Source: Icerya purchasi (lineage: Eukaryota > Arthropoda > Insecta > Hemiptera > Monophlebidae). From it: 64,000 nt of DNA. Where the stretch lies: contig CM077115.1 in NCBI GenBank assembly GCA_039619475.1, forward strand, positions 478,404,400 through 478,468,399, read 5' to 3'. This document shows, piece by piece, positions 35,695 through 47,404 of this stretch (within the stretch, counting starts at the first letter, position 1; each line of letters opens with the position of its first letter). Below the pieces are notes generated by a model. That model made no database searches. It had not been told where the DNA came from and saw only the letters and a list, made by a program, of their open reading frames with translations. The translations under genes were made by a program, and so were the position numbers.

Positions 35695-36402
35695 CGAGGG
35701 CCGCTTATCGGGAAGTAAGTTTAACGGCCTAATAATGCCGCGAATGCGTGGTCGAAACACAAAAACAAAGTCACTTTTGAAATCTATAGGCATTTTTCTA
35801 CATAATCGCCATTTTCTTCCAGACATTTTTTATAACAAGTAACGAGTTTTTCAATCTGCAAGTTGGAACTCGCGTTCAGCTTTTTTGAGGTACTTTTAAT
35901 CACAGCATCTGAGATCTCTGAGATCTCGTGCGTTGAATTGAAGTGGTTCAGGATGTCGCAGTAATATGATAGTCTTAATCAGTTAAATGAAAAACCCGCG
36001 ATAATCCGGCCTAAAAAAAACACAGTCGCCAGAACTTTGCAGGAAGAAAACATCGTTTTGCACTTTTTAGGAGTCGGCCGCTCTTCTTTTTACTCTTTCC
36101 ATCGATGATCGTTTCGATTCACGCAGTGTGTTACACTGAAGTTTCGTCTCCAGTCATGGTGCGGCGCAGTGATTCTTCTTTCTCCTCATACGTTTTAAGA
36201 AAAGAACAAGCGGCGTTTAATTCACCGTTCACATTTGGAAATAGCAGCTCCATGATAAAGCGTTACAAAGCACACAAAAATGCTCCGATCAAACTCCACA
36301 ACGTGTGAAACGGATCAGGACAGATCAGAGACCGTCTCTCTAAAATTTCTTAGTTCCGCCTTTCCACTGAGAGCGGCCTGAGAACTTTCTGAACGATCCT
36401 CG
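35695..36402 (-). mobile_element. Internally deleted mariner-like element with TIRs and TA target
   Basis: The left tip CGAGGGCCGCTTATCGGG (35695) and the complement of the right tip (CGAGGATCGTTCAGAAAG, ending 36402) form imperfect TIRs of the CGAGGG type. Both are bounded by TA (35693-35694 and 36403-36404). The minus-strand interior decodes in several frames to mariner transposase pieces: ACSFLKTYEEKEESLRRTMTGDET (first catalytic Asp region) near 36150-36240, and LVTCYKKCLEENGDYVEK (C-terminal) near 35800-35850. The second and third catalytic regions are missing or unreadable. At 708 bp it is roughly half the length of a full mariner. Confidence 0.7.
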
Positions 36403-36404
36403 TA

Positions 36405-37524
36405 CCGAACGAGCAATTTATTTCACGGTATGTTCGACGAAATTTCTTGTATTATCTATGGTTTTGTTTATAGGTGGAATCGCATTTGTTGTTTACTATG
36501 TATACATTTTTTAATTTTATCGTTAAAAACTCGTCGTATTCTGCTATATCACTTTTTTTTTCTTCTTTTTTTCCATTATAACTTCATAAAATAATCAAAT
36601 TTGAAGGTTGTAAAACTATACCCTGAATACTTAAAGAAGCTTGTTGGTTTTAAAAGAATTCGAAAAATGTTAATAATGACACCGAAATTTTTGAGTACCT
36701 GTACGCGCCAAAAATAGATGCAGTATTAAAAATGTAAAATAGGAAAAGTCTTCGTTACCAGTTTAGTATCACGCAAGTATCAGTTATCTTTAAGCTAACA
36801 CGCGGAATACTCAGCGCATGAAACGTCATGCTTGACTGACCTTGTTTTTTGATTATGTCAAATTTGAGTAACTTCGTCATATAATTACTTTCTATGAAAC
36901 CGCGCCTATTCATACGAGAAAGAACGAGGCCATTCCCTGTTTTTACTACTCATTAATATTTCTTTTTAATTTCATTTATTCCGAGCTACTTACAAAATTC
37001 AGTACAGTGTCAAAATACAATGCACCGCTAATCATAAGAGTTACTAAATCGTGTTGACGGTCACCAGATTACACTAGTGGACGGAGATCGCGCAAACTGG
37101 ACTCGATTCTAATTGTCGCGGGAATAGTCGAGGAACCGAGAAAATATTTACGTCAATTTATGAATATAAAAATCAAGAACGGTGAATTCTACTGTATACA
37201 CATACAAATATTACGTATTTTGACTTAGAGCCGTTGTTGATACCGAATATTACGATGTATTCTATTCTAAATAAAATATTTGTTTTGAGCATTTTTTTCT
37301 TTTGGTTTTTTAGTTTTCCACTTTATTAATTTGTGCGGTTAAATTGATGAATTTTGTGTGTTTTATTCGTTTCGAAAGATACGGTGATCCACGTCGCGGT
37401 GAGTTGCGAGTCATTCATCGTGCTTGCGTGATTTAATTTTTTGTTTTTGTCTGTTTTATTTCGTTCTATCGATTTGTGGTCAACGAGATGCAAAAGTCGT
37501 AGCAACAGAAGGGCAACAACTACC

Positions 37525-37525
<1 letters not shown>
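36405..37525. other. Unassigned sequence
   Basis: No coding motif is visible. The plus ORF 37424-37849 crosses a (TA)n tract and then runs antisense through the Helitron, so it is not a gene. Confidence 0.35.

Positions 37526-37555
<30 letters not shown>
37526..37555. repeat. (TA)n microsatellite
   Basis: A TA tract lies just outside the Helitron 3' end at 37559. Confidence 0.9.
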
Positions 37556-37558
<3 letters not shown>

Positions 37559-38736
37559 CTAGCTAAACTCGGTCACGCTTCGCTGTGGCTCAGTTTGATA
37601 TTAATTATTGGGGAAGTAAATAAAAGTATTCCAGTAAACATCGATTCACTGAGAAAACACATTATTCAATTTAATATCATACTCTGTGTTGCTATGGCAA
37701 GGAAAGAAATAGAATGTTTTTCACTGAAAATAGTTTTTTATTGCAAAGCTAATGAATGTACTAAAATTTTTGTTTGTCCGTTCTCTGCATATAAAGATCA
37801 AATGGGTTACCTACTTTGGAGCATGCGACATATAATTGCCATTTTTTAAATTTAAACCACATACTTGCAAAGACTTCCCTTGCGCTTTATTAATAGTCAT
37901 AGCGAACGCAAGGCGTATTGGAAATTTAAGTCGTTTGAACTCGACCACCGTATCTGTCGGAATAAGTGGTATTCGTGGAAGTAGTACGTCTTTACCTTTA
38001 TCAGGTCCGATCAGAATTGTTGCTTCAATTAGATTATTAATCAATTTTTTAACTACTAATCGTGTGCCATTACATAACTTTGGCTGACTGATGTTACGGG
38101 GTAATATAATTGGCACTCCAATTTTCAAATTGAGAATGTGTGACCGTAATCCAGAAATATCGGGTAAATTAAGAAATTCCATTGGAAAATTCATTACTTC
38201 ATTTTGATCCATCACGGAGTCAATAGATTTGTATGCTACTGCTTTGCGATTCTGTTTAGAATGATGCTCATATCGTGTACGTCAATATTTTTAGCCGCTA
38301 GAATGGCTCTTCCACTCAACCATGTGTGATTTTGATAATTTGTTTCGATGCTTTGGAATACCTTGTCTACTAATTATTCTTTCGAATTTACGAATTAGAG
38401 GGGAAGGTGATTTTTCCTATTTCTGGATTTAAAGGTACAGTACCGTTACCAACTTCGGATAATTGCCTTGAAAATATGGTAGCTGTTAGGTCGTTTTGAG
38501 GTTGAACTTTCATATTCGTTGTTAAATGAATTTGTTTTACTGTGCTACAAAAAGTTGAATATTTTAAGCAAACATGCAATTCATCAGCTGGTGTTGAGCG
38601 AGGTATCATTGGAAGCGTTTGCCTGAAGCCACCGGATAGTAATGCTCCGCAAAGTAAGTCTTTCAATGTATGGTCCAATGCTCCCAATGACTTCTTGTAA
38701 GCCATTGCACACTTGTCTATATACATATACTTTCAC
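37559..38736 (-). mobile_element. Helitron, 3' part (minus orientation)
   Basis: On the minus strand the element ends ...GCGTGACCGAGTTTAGCTAG followed by T (37559 on plus). This is the CTRR-type Helitron 3' end with a short hairpin (about 37572-37589) just upstream. The last 35 bases resemble the end of Helitron A at about 51912-51948. Coding remnants of the Helitron helicase lie upstream. At 38737 the sequence switches to a hAT-like terminus, which truncates or interrupts the element. Confidence 0.75.
37620..38726 (-). pseudogene. Helitron Pif1-like helicase, C-terminal half, broken
   Basis: Minus ORF 38388-38726 reads KKSLGALDHTLKDLLCGALL, then SGGFRQTLPMIPRSTPADEL. This is the Pif1/Helitron motif III region, in which the usual SGDFRQTLP has Asp changed to Gly. 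After frame changes, 37811-38215 continues with SVMDQNEVMNFPMEFLN, GVPIILPRN, LCNGTRLVVKKL and FAMTINKAQGKSLQVCG (motif VI, Arg/Gln finger region). Further downstream, in another frame, are degraded pieces of the usual YVACSRVG C-terminal motif. The Rep/HUH nuclease half is absent. In a complete Helitron this protein is a fused replication-initiator nuclease and helicase used for rolling-circle transposition. It is inactive here. Confidence 0.85.
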
Positions 38737-39035
38737 CAGTGGCGGGGGGATAGGGGACATCCCTCCCCAAAGAACCAAAGCCTCTATGAACACAAATTTT
38801 TTATAACAGAGAAACTTAATTTATGCTATAAGAGATTTGTATGAATTTTACACCTATGGATTTTAATAATTAATATTCAATACTATTTTCTAGTAATACT
38901 ATTAATGTTCCTTTTTTATTCTATTCCGAAACGCAGCTGTCATCGATCTTTTTTGTCTTTTTTATTTATTTTTAATTTTTAAATTTACAATGTAAATGAA
39001 AATAGTTCAATGGGAAATATATATATATATCTTTT
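38737..39035. mobile_element. hAT-like terminal fragment inserted in the Helitron
   Basis: It starts CAGTGGCGGGGGGATAGGGG at 38737. It matches, in inverted orientation, the right 300 bp of the hAT-like element ending at 27606: the same TCTGTTATAA / GAAACTTAATTTATGC, ACACCTATGGATTTTAAT and (TA)n blocks. The similarity fades after the TA tract at about 39020. No second terminus was found, so the copy is truncated or its other half has decayed. Confidence 0.75.
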
Positions 39036-41150
39036 TTTTACTTTCTTTTTCTTTTATGTCGTTCTACTAATTGTAAGTTGTTTCTAAATTCGAAAATGCG
39101 CCGTTTACTACGAACATCCTTTGTACAATTGTTGCGTAGTCCAACGAATAGAGGATGTCATCAGTGACGTCATAGAGGTAATTTATCGGCTAAAGTTTTA
39201 AGTGCTTCAGTGCGTATGCGGTGTGTCGCGATAGAAGTGAAACTTTACAGTAGGAACCAAAGAGGACGCGTATTTATTCGACGAAAAATGGAAGACCACA
39301 TTTGTCGAAATGAACACACTAAAACCACCTTTCTTTTGGAAAAGCCGGAGCGGAAAAGAAAATGACTGAAATGTCACTATGCAAGGAAATCGATGAGGGC
39401 GGTTTTCTATTTAGCTGCACGATATTCTATAATGGAGATGACTGGCGTTTCCTTAACCATACGTTGTACTTGATTAATTCATTTTTCGTCTAACGTATCC
39501 ACATTTTCACGCCGTGTTATAAACGTCAAATGTCAGATTTAAGTTACCTTAGATTAGTTAGATAATAGGTAAATATATGAGTACGTGTCCGCAAAATAGT
39601 TGAGAAGCAAAACCAAAATATCCGGATGATGGTGCAAGATTTCTCTAGTCTGCAAGCGAGTAATTACGTCAGTCTGTACCGTAGTTAAACACTGCTGGTA
39701 CACGTAGATCCTGACAGTTTTAATAATTTAAATGCAATTAAAAATTTCCGAAATATCCATTTTATAAAATTTAATTGCCTCTTCATGGATACATGTGTAA
39801 AAAAATCTACATAATATGAACTTTTTCGACGGATGTCATCTACATTTTTTTTTTTTTTTTAATTTTCAATCAACCATCACAAAATAAAGAAGAAACATGC
39901 CCCCCCCCCAAAAAGAATCGTAAAAATAATGTAATCGGCCGTCGGTGCATAAAAAATTGTTTGTTTTTTTTTATACAAAGTCAAATTTCGTTATTTACGA
40001 ACTTTCAACGGGGTGCGTTTATTTTAAATATGTTTTGAAGTAATTTTTAACAGATAGTTGTCTAGAAAAAAAAAAATAAAAAACAAAAAATTTCGATAGA
40101 ATATAAAAAAAAAAAACTGAAATAGAAAAAAGTATAAATAGAAGAAAATCGTGGTCGATGCAGTTTTATCACGTTTCCTACGTTGTCTTATCCGATTGCG
40201 AAAATGATTTCGACTCATTTATATATCACGTGTGTAAAGCAACGGTGCCGAGTTCGGTACTGGTAGTGGCCGCTGGCGTTTTCTTCTCGGTACGGGGCCA
40301 GATAAAAGCCAAGCTGGGGCCCACTGCGCAGAACTAGCAGCAAACTATCTAATAGAATTATAAAAGCAATCGAAATAAAAGGCGAGTACCCGTTAGCGAT
40401 ATGAGATTTTATCACCGTTCCGGGAATTTTCTGGCTTTTACACCCACACCACTCCATCAGTTGCTGCGTGGATCGCTCGAAGCGGTTCTTTGCCTTCTAG
40501 ATTTTGATCTCTTCTACACGCACACCGCCTAGAATAATTTAAAACGGCAATTTTTCATAGAAGCGGCGGAATCAAAAGTGAGAAATTGGCTCTGCGGTCG
40601 CAAGGAAAAAGTTTTTGGCAAAAGTACATTAAATGAAATACACCTTCTTCTAATACCGTTCTGCGCGTGGCGTCGGCGAATGTTAAGACGAAATATAACG
40701 TGGTTTCGAATGGCCGAGGACACTTTTTTATTTATTTCTCTAGGTTCAAAAGAAATCCGATTGCTAGCCGAAAGCGAATATTTATTCGCATTCGCTGGGC
40801 GCTACTCCGAACGATTTCGGACGGAACCAATTAAGCCGGAATTGTAACTTCTGGAAGATATGAATAGATTTGGTTGTTAGGCTCTCTTTCTGTTTAATAA
40901 TTCGCTTAAATCGACCTTTTTAGCAGTAGCCCGGTATATTTCAAAGTCGAATGCTTCGGAATAAAGCGAAAAACCATTTGCCAATGAGGACCGCACTGCA
41001 AACACATAACTTCGATTCAAAAAATAGCTGAAAATTCAAAGACAACCACTAAAACGTTATAGAACTTCTTTCGGTGTTATTATAATTTTGCGACTGTAAA
41101 TTTACAGGTTCGTTGCCTGTTTTTTCATTTTCCCACATTTTTTGTACACG
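39036..41150. other. Unassigned sequence with a GC-richer patch
   Basis: No gene motif is recognised. A C10 tract lies at about 39900-39909. 40180-40860 is GC-richer, with short ORFs on both strands but no domain, and may be unique host sequence. Confidence 0.35.
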
Positions 41151-42425
41151 GGTTTTTTTGGTTTTTTTTTTTCTGGGCTTGGCCGACTAAGGGCAGTTAC
41201 CCAAGACAATTGCAACTAGATTAGAGATTAAATTTTAATCAGGTCAGAAATCGATGATAGAAAAGAGACAAGAATAGGAACCACCTTTGAAGACGGGGCA
41301 AAGCTAAGATATAGGAAGCACTATATGGAATAGGATAATTCAGCTTTGATAATTAAACGTACAGTATATTACGTTCAGAGAAAATACTGAAACATTCAGA
41401 CAGCACCTGGTCAGGATCACAAAAGAAGGAACAGTCGCTAAAGGACAATAAGAGAATGGGAAAAGAGCAAAACGATGCCGTGAGGATGAGAGCAAAGTAT
41501 GATTGAACCGCAGACGGCAGATGGCAATGATGAAAAAACGTTTAAGAGTAGGAAAATGATAGAACCAAGAACAAGAAGGGAGTCTAGGCTGAATAGAAAG
41601 GTAAAATGAGTTAGGATTGGAAAAGGAGCAAGTATACACATCCGACCAAAGTCTGACATGCATTCTTTTGGAGAGGGGAAGTATGTTGTGACCAGGAATC
41701 TTTTTAACAAAATGTGGAGAGTGTAGCGCTACGCGTGCTAAGGAGTCCACCGTCTCGTTACCATCAATACCCGCATGACTTGGAACCCAAAGCAGGTCGA
41801 TGGAAATGGAATGGGAAAGGGAAAGACTATAGATGAAAGAACGTATACGGAAAACAATAAAATCGAGGGAATATGAGGGAAAGGGAGAGGATATAGCTTG
41901 AAGAGCACTTTTGGAGTCTGCAATAATTAAGTATCTATCAGAAGAACGAGTTGAGGAAATAAATATAACGGCTCGAAGAATGGCATAAAGTTCTTGGAGC
42001 AAAAAGCCGGGAGCCTGAAGGATTGAGCGGAATTATTGGCTGGAGAGAAAAAGGAAGCAGCTACTCCTCCTGAACTCTTGGAACCATCAGTACATATTAA
42101 GAAATGAAGAGGAAACGGGGAATTAATAAGAAAATTAAATTCTTGATTGGCAACTGCGGGGAGCCAGAGGCTTTGGATGATGAAGGAAGAGAAAAGAGTT
42201 TTGGAGGGTGAAAAAACACGAAGAAGTTAGAAATAAAATAAGGAAGTTTACTGTGGGAAATAGTATAGGAGGAGAATTTGCCTAAACGATGAGAAACAAG
42301 GGCTAAGATAGGACATTTATTAGGAGAGAAGCGCCATTTATGGAAGATAGAGAGGTATGAGAGACGATTTACTTTGGTTTTTGGGTACTTTTTTTGCCAT
42401 CCGTGAATTTTAACCACCCTCCCCC
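41151..42425 (-). mobile_element. RNase-H LINE family A, longest copy (copy 3)
   Basis: The A-tail appears as a T run at 41154-41174, followed on plus by the 3' UTR shared with copies at 1015 and 29953. The minus strand carries the C-terminal half of ORF2 (listed as a separate pseudogene). Similarity to copy 1 covers the first 525 bases with very few differences. It is truncated 5' near 42425. Confidence 0.85.
41340..42400 (-). pseudogene. RNase H and C-terminal region of an I-superfamily LINE
   Basis: Minus ORF 41340-42002 encodes LQELYAILRAVIFI (RNase H Glu region), LIIADSKSALQAI (second Asp) and LWVPSHAGIDGNETVDSLAR (final Asp and the H.G..GNE signature). It continues into KRMHVRLWSDVYTC and CRLRFNHTLL. 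Its last 60 residues are out of frame relative to a normal Cys/His tail, because a one-base change relative to copy 1 shifts it near 41540. Upstream, the first RNase H Asp (CTDGS, about 42060-42090) is in a different frame and follows SPNKCPILALVSHRLG in 42097-42417. RNase H degrades the RNA of the RNA-DNA hybrid during retrotransposition. The copy is frameshifted, so inactive. Confidence 0.8.
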
Positions 42426-43181
42426 CTCCGTAGTGTTGTTGAGATAACGATTTAATCTAATATGATCAGTTTGATAATATTTCACCGCAGTTTACACTGA
42501 AAATGAAGATCGGTCGGTAAATTTATTAAATTCTTTCACAATATCGCGGCCTCTTTCTTTTTTATTATGTTGTTCACGCATATGCTGAAAGCACTTCATG
42601 ATTCTTTCTTTCACATCACTATGATTATGGACCACCGAGCTATCCGAAACTGGTCGGCAATTTTAAAGTTTTATTTCAATAATACATCTATACGTTTACA
42701 GTGTATATTATTGCTTAATAAAGTGTTTAACGTATATAAACATATATTATATACGGTGTATTATCGAACACCAAACTTAAAATATTATCATCAATGTTGT
42801 AGATTAGAACAAAGAAAACGAATTTGGAATCTACACAGTGTCATTTACGAGTTTATCGGTGACGAGAGGAAATCTGAACATTACCACGTATAACTTTTGA
42901 CCTTTTGGACTAATTCCAATAGTAGAACCGTTTATTCGTTAGAAACTGTACCGGTCAGTGAAGGTCAGGACCGGTGAATGTTGATAGTCAGTAGTTGTTA
43001 AAGAATACCTTAAAAAAAGGGAGTCTTTTTACAGAAATATTTGTTCTACCTAATTATAAGTGGATAAAAGTTAGCCAAAAAATTTATAATATATAGTAAA
43101 AATATGAATTTTGGAAATTTAAAAATTTTTTTTAGAACGCCAGTGACTATATTTACAAAAAAAAAATTAAAATATGTTACT
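42426..43181. other. Unassigned sequence
   Basis: No gene motif is recognised. A plus ORF at 42567-42893 lacks a domain. It may include the weakly conserved upstream part of the repeat unit that begins clearly at 43182. Confidence 0.35.
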
Positions 43182-43589
43182 GTAAAAAATTATTTATAAT
43201 GTAACGTTTTTGCGTAATTTATATTTGCAATTACGCGGTAATTCTACGAGTATGTCTATGGGATAAAGTTGCTTCCCGCGATTTCACCATTTTTGCTAAT
43301 TAAACAGTTAGTTGAGTTCCATTTATGAAAATCGTATTCTCTTCATCATTATAATCATCTGTTTTTTTACGCTTTCCTCACCATTACTTTTTATTCAAGC
43401 CGTCTAATTATTCTACAAGCTGTTCATCAATTTTATTAGCTTATTTTTTTTAAAGTAAATAATTTTTATTTTTTTTTTTTTGGTTTAGAATAAACAACAT
43501 TTATATTCAGATTTTTCTCCCTCCAGAAGACATGTTTATCATCGTCTAACCAGAGAGCGGTTCTTAAATTGACGATTCCCGTTTTTTCT

Positions 43590-45225
43590 TTGGGCATGTC
43601 AACAAAGGATCTTCGCCCAAAAACGAAACGAGGGAGAAGGATCAGTTAAATGTAGATTCGGCCAGCTATTGATAAGATATACGAATTATGGATAAGAACA
43701 ACGGAGATCGACGGAAACGGTAAGATATACGAGCCACAATAAGAAGTAGGGAGTTTGAGTGATAACAGATCAAAGTACATAGAAGTAGATTGAAGATATG
43801 GTCGGGATCACAGACGGCTTCGTCGTCAGGATGGAGAGGATAATTAAGGGGATGAAGCGAGATGAAAACGATAACGTGAGGAAGGAAGAAGAGTATGATT
43901 CAAACGTAAACGGATAATAGGGACAATAACGGAGCGGCGAAGCGAAGGAAAATCGTAAAACCAAGATCGGTTAGGAAGATTAGGTTGGATGAAAAAATTT
44001 AAGAGAAAAGTTGATTAGAATAGGAAGAAACGTAAAAATCTGACCAAAATCTAACATGAAACTTTTTGCACAATGGGAGTAAATTAGAAACGGGAATTTT
44101 AGAGAAAAAATAGCGGGAGGATACAGCAATCTGAGCCAAGGAATCTACCATTTCGTTACCCTCTATTCCCATATGACTGGGGACCCAGAGCATTTCAATG
44201 CGGATAACGTGAAGTGAGAAGAGAGTGTGAATGAGGGTCAGAGAAGTGAGAGGGGAAATGAGAGGAAATAGCTTTAAGAGCACACATAATATTTAGAAGA
44301 AGAACGATGTGAGGAAATATGGATTATAGAACGTGGAATGGTTATTAACTCGACCGTAAAGATGGTACAAAAAGAAGTGAGACACAAAAACATTCGGAGA
44401 AATTTATGCTCGGAACGATGAAAAAAGCTCTAACTCCATTAGGCCCCTTCGAACCATCCGTAAAAATAGCCATATGGGAAGGAAAACGGGATTCGATATA
44501 ACTATGGAATTCCTGTATAACTGTTGGATAGAAACGGGATTTGGAGGAGAAAGGAAAGTAGAATACATTGGGAGGATCGGAGAGATCTGCAAAATTGAAA
44601 GAAAAGTAAGGAAGATCGTTATAAAAAATTGTGCAGGATAAAAAAGAATTCAGCCGCAAAGCAATGTGGGCTAAAATAGGAATTTTCTTGGGAGTAAAAC
44701 GCCAGTTTTTCAGAATAGAAAGATATGAAGGAATAAGTTTAGAGGATGTTAAGGGGTAAGCGTTTTCACAAGAAGCGATATCTTAAATAGGATCTGCGAA
44801 TGAAAAGGGGAGGCGAGTTTGACGCAGCGAGCACTGCTGGTACTCGAGAAGATCTAAGAGCACCAAGGCAAAGACGAATATAAGAATATACTTGGAAAGA
44901 AGCGAATTTGGAACGGATAATCGAATTGTACAAGGAAATGAGGAGAAAACGATCGCCTCCCCATTTTGTTGGGGAAAGAGCTTTCAGTAGGATCAATCTT
45001 TTAAGGGCAGAAGAGGAAAGGAAATTAATATGTTCATAAAAGGACAGACGACTGTTGAGGAATACACGGAGATAGCAGAAGTAGTCCCTACGAGGGATAA
45101 GTTTGGAGTTTAAGGATACAGAGACTAAAGCGGGATTAAAAGGACGAAGAGAAAAGACAATACAAAAGGATTTTAAAGGGGAGCAAAGAGATTGTATAAT
45201 TTAATAAAATAAACAATTCTGGCTC
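43590..45225 (-). pseudogene. RNase-H LINE, RT C-terminus through RNase H, decayed
   Basis: Minus strand, from 5' to 3'. YLRVFLNSRLSFYEHINF (about 45040-45100) is the RT thumb. LLKALSPTKWGGDRFLL with LYNSIIRSK and LCLGALRSSRVPAV...PPL..RR (44766-44996) is the conserved region between RT and RNase H. FTDGSKGPNG (about 44440-44470) holds the first RNase H Asp. LWVPSHMGIEGNEMVDSLAQ (about 44140-44200) holds the last. The Cys/His tail lies at 43770-43964. There are several frameshifts and stops. It is 5'-truncated near 45225 and belongs to the same broad family as the 41-kb copy, but is much more diverged. Confidence 0.75.
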
Positions 45226-45409
45226 ATAATGTCCGTCTCTTTACCTTACGCGCGTGGAATACTAACGTCTTCTCTACTCACATGCACCCCAAAATAAAGG
45301 GAAAAAGAAGTACCCATAAGTCTGTTTTGTTCTGCTTCTTCTGACCTTTCCGTCAAGCGTTTTATAAAAATTAATTTATTACCTGCAACGCGTTACTGGT
45401 GTAATGATT

Positions 45410-46200
45410 TTTTAATTTTTTTTATTTTTACATCCCCTACCGGGTATGTATTAACATTACAATCTAGTCTATAGACTAATCAGTAATTTAATGCTAACTT
45501 AACTTAATATTTATACTATTATACTACTAAGCACATACCCACTGCGGTAGCTTAGTTTACGTTAATTAATATGAATTATAATTATACAAGCTCAAATGGT
45601 TTCGTCCTTTTCAGTCTCCTAACCGCATCCGAGTGATCCAAGAGCTGCGCTGCTTCAGCATTAATGTGCTTGCGTAATCTTTTTTCGTTTTTTTTTTGCA
45701 AACTTTTTAACGACATCTTTTACTGGCTCAATATTTAAATCCCTGTGGAGATTGTTATTCCCGATGTACCATGGAGCATTAACAATATTTCTAAGTACTT
45801 TATTTTGGAACCGTTGTATAATCTGGATGTTGGAATTTTTGGTACACGCCCATAATTGGATTCCATAACTCCATACAGTTTTTATCACTTGATTATAAAG
45901 TAATAATTTATTTTGTACTGTTAATTCGGAATTCCTTCCTAATAACCAATACATGTAAACTGATGCCCAGTTCTTCCCTTTTATTTTAACATGCGTTTTC
46001 CACCTTAATTTTGCATCCAATGTCATTCCTAAATACTTAGCTGAGTTGTTCAATTGCACTACCTGACCGTTTGTAAATACCGGAATCGGAGTAATTTTTC
46101 TGTTTGTAAAAATAACATGAATTGACTTGCTTTCATTGAGTTTAATTCTCCATTTTTTTGATTTAATACAATTTATTATCAAACTAATGAAACGCATTTT
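45410..46200 (-). mobile_element. Jockey-like LINE insertion, 5'-truncated
   Basis: This is a minus-oriented 3' fragment bounded by a T-rich run (the A-tail) at about 45410-45432 and a T-run junction at about 46198. It sits inside repeat unit 1, whose sequence resumes on each side. It includes a 3' UTR of about 150 bp after the ORF2 stop at 45582. Confidence 0.7.
45582..46197 (-). pseudogene. Jockey-like reverse transcriptase, C-terminal part, one frameshift
   Basis: Minus ORF 45661-46197 encodes KWRIKLNESKSIHVIFT, YLGMTLDAKLRWKTHV, NKLLLYNQVIKTVWSYGIQLWACTKNSNI, IQRFQNKVLRNIVNAPWY and DLNIEPV. This is the standard thumb and C-terminal domain of Jockey-clade ORF2, just after motif C. A one-base change in the A-run at about 45685-45700 shifts the frame. 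The continuation in the other frame reads RLRKHINAEAAQLL and RRLKRTKPFELV and ends at a stop at 45582-45584, the normal Jockey C-terminus. Endonuclease and RT palm were lost by 5' truncation. It is inactive. Confidence 0.85.
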
Positions 46201-46553
46201 TTTTTGAGTTCATGTTTATATTTACCATAGTAACTCATTTTGTCTCAAATTTTTAAGTTAAATTAATATTTACCACGGTGATCAGTTTATTTTAATTTTT
46301 ACGTTTATATTTTACCACGAAAAACATTTTATTTAAATTTCTTATTATATTATCGAGCGTATTTTCCCTATCTATTTACCGCGCTTCATTGACAAAAACC
46401 GTCATAGTTTAGGTAAATCACATCGGAAATTTATAAATTATGCACTAAAATCTTCCGCAGGAATCAATATATCTACTGGTGACAACTGGAACAAATTTGG
46501 TTAGACAATTTCTGCAATATCGCGCTCAGACAGAAAACACACTATTCGACTTT

Positions 46554-46554
<1 letters not shown>

Positions 46555-46592
<38 letters not shown>
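46555..46592. repeat. (TA)n microsatellite
   Basis: A TA tract of about 38 bp lies between the two repeat units. Confidence 0.9.
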
Positions 46593-46600
<8 letters not shown>

Positions 46601-47404
46601 TATACACTAAGTGTTGACCGCGGTTTTGCTCGCACATTAACTTTAAGATTTATTTCCACGATTCAGTTTTCTATTCTTTTAGTGATGTTACCTTTCATAA
46701 CTGATATCAACTTTAAGTTATAAACTACAACATTTGGGCGAATTTAAGGTTTAAAAGAAAATAATATTTCTTGTATTAAAAGTACTCAAAGTACTGTTGC
46801 AGGTTTTATTAACGAATTTCTAAAATATTTTAATGAAATCAATTTTTTTAATGAAAATTACCGAATTATTTAATAGAAATTATTATATATCATTTTAAAG
46901 AATTATTTATAATTTAACGTGCTCATGTAATTAATAAATTCATACTCATGCCTATGTTATAAAGCTGTTTCCCGCGGTTTCAATATTAAATTTTTACGTT
47001 CTTTGCCAAAATATTCATTAGAGTCAACTAAGTTCCATTTTTGAGACCCTATAGCTTTTACCATTGCGATCGCCTCTTTTTTATTTTTCATTCACCATTT
47101 TTCTCCATACCATTCACTTATTCTGTAAACTATCTATTCTCTTTCCAGCTTGCTTCCTTACGCTTTAAATATGTACCTTATTTTTTTTTCCGGTTTCTAA
47201 TTAACCTATTTATGTAATGATTTTCTCCCTGCGGGAAATAAGTTCCCACTGTCTAACAAAGAAACCTTCTCATGTTCAGCTGGATTTCCGGTTTTTCTAT
47301 AACTTACCGCGCACAGAATACTCTGTTATCAATTAGCCGCAAGTTGGCTTCTTATAATCTTCGATAATTACATTTTTAAGAGAACTTTCCCACACCATGA
47401 GCCT

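Larger units (their letters stand above)
43182..46480. repeat. Diverged repeat unit 1 (interrupted by two LINEs)
   Basis: Its parts align in order with unit 2. 43182-43580 matches 46900-47300 (shared AATTATTTATAAT, GCTTCCCGCG-TTTCA, GAGTTCCATTT / TAAGTTCCATTT, TTTTTCTCCCT). 45245-45410 resembles 47303-47400 and 48675-48710 (CTTACGCGCG-GGAATACT; TTATTACC...GGT-TAATGATTT). 46200-46450 matches 48790-48980 (ATCGAG-GTATTT, ...AAACCGTCATAG-TT...ATCACA). The breaks coincide with LINE insertions at 43590-45225 and 45410-46200. The unit is of unknown origin. Confidence 0.6.

Noticed and set aside
37424..37849. 141-residue plus ORF
   Set aside because: It translates a (TA)n tract as IYIYIY and then runs antisense through the Helitron.
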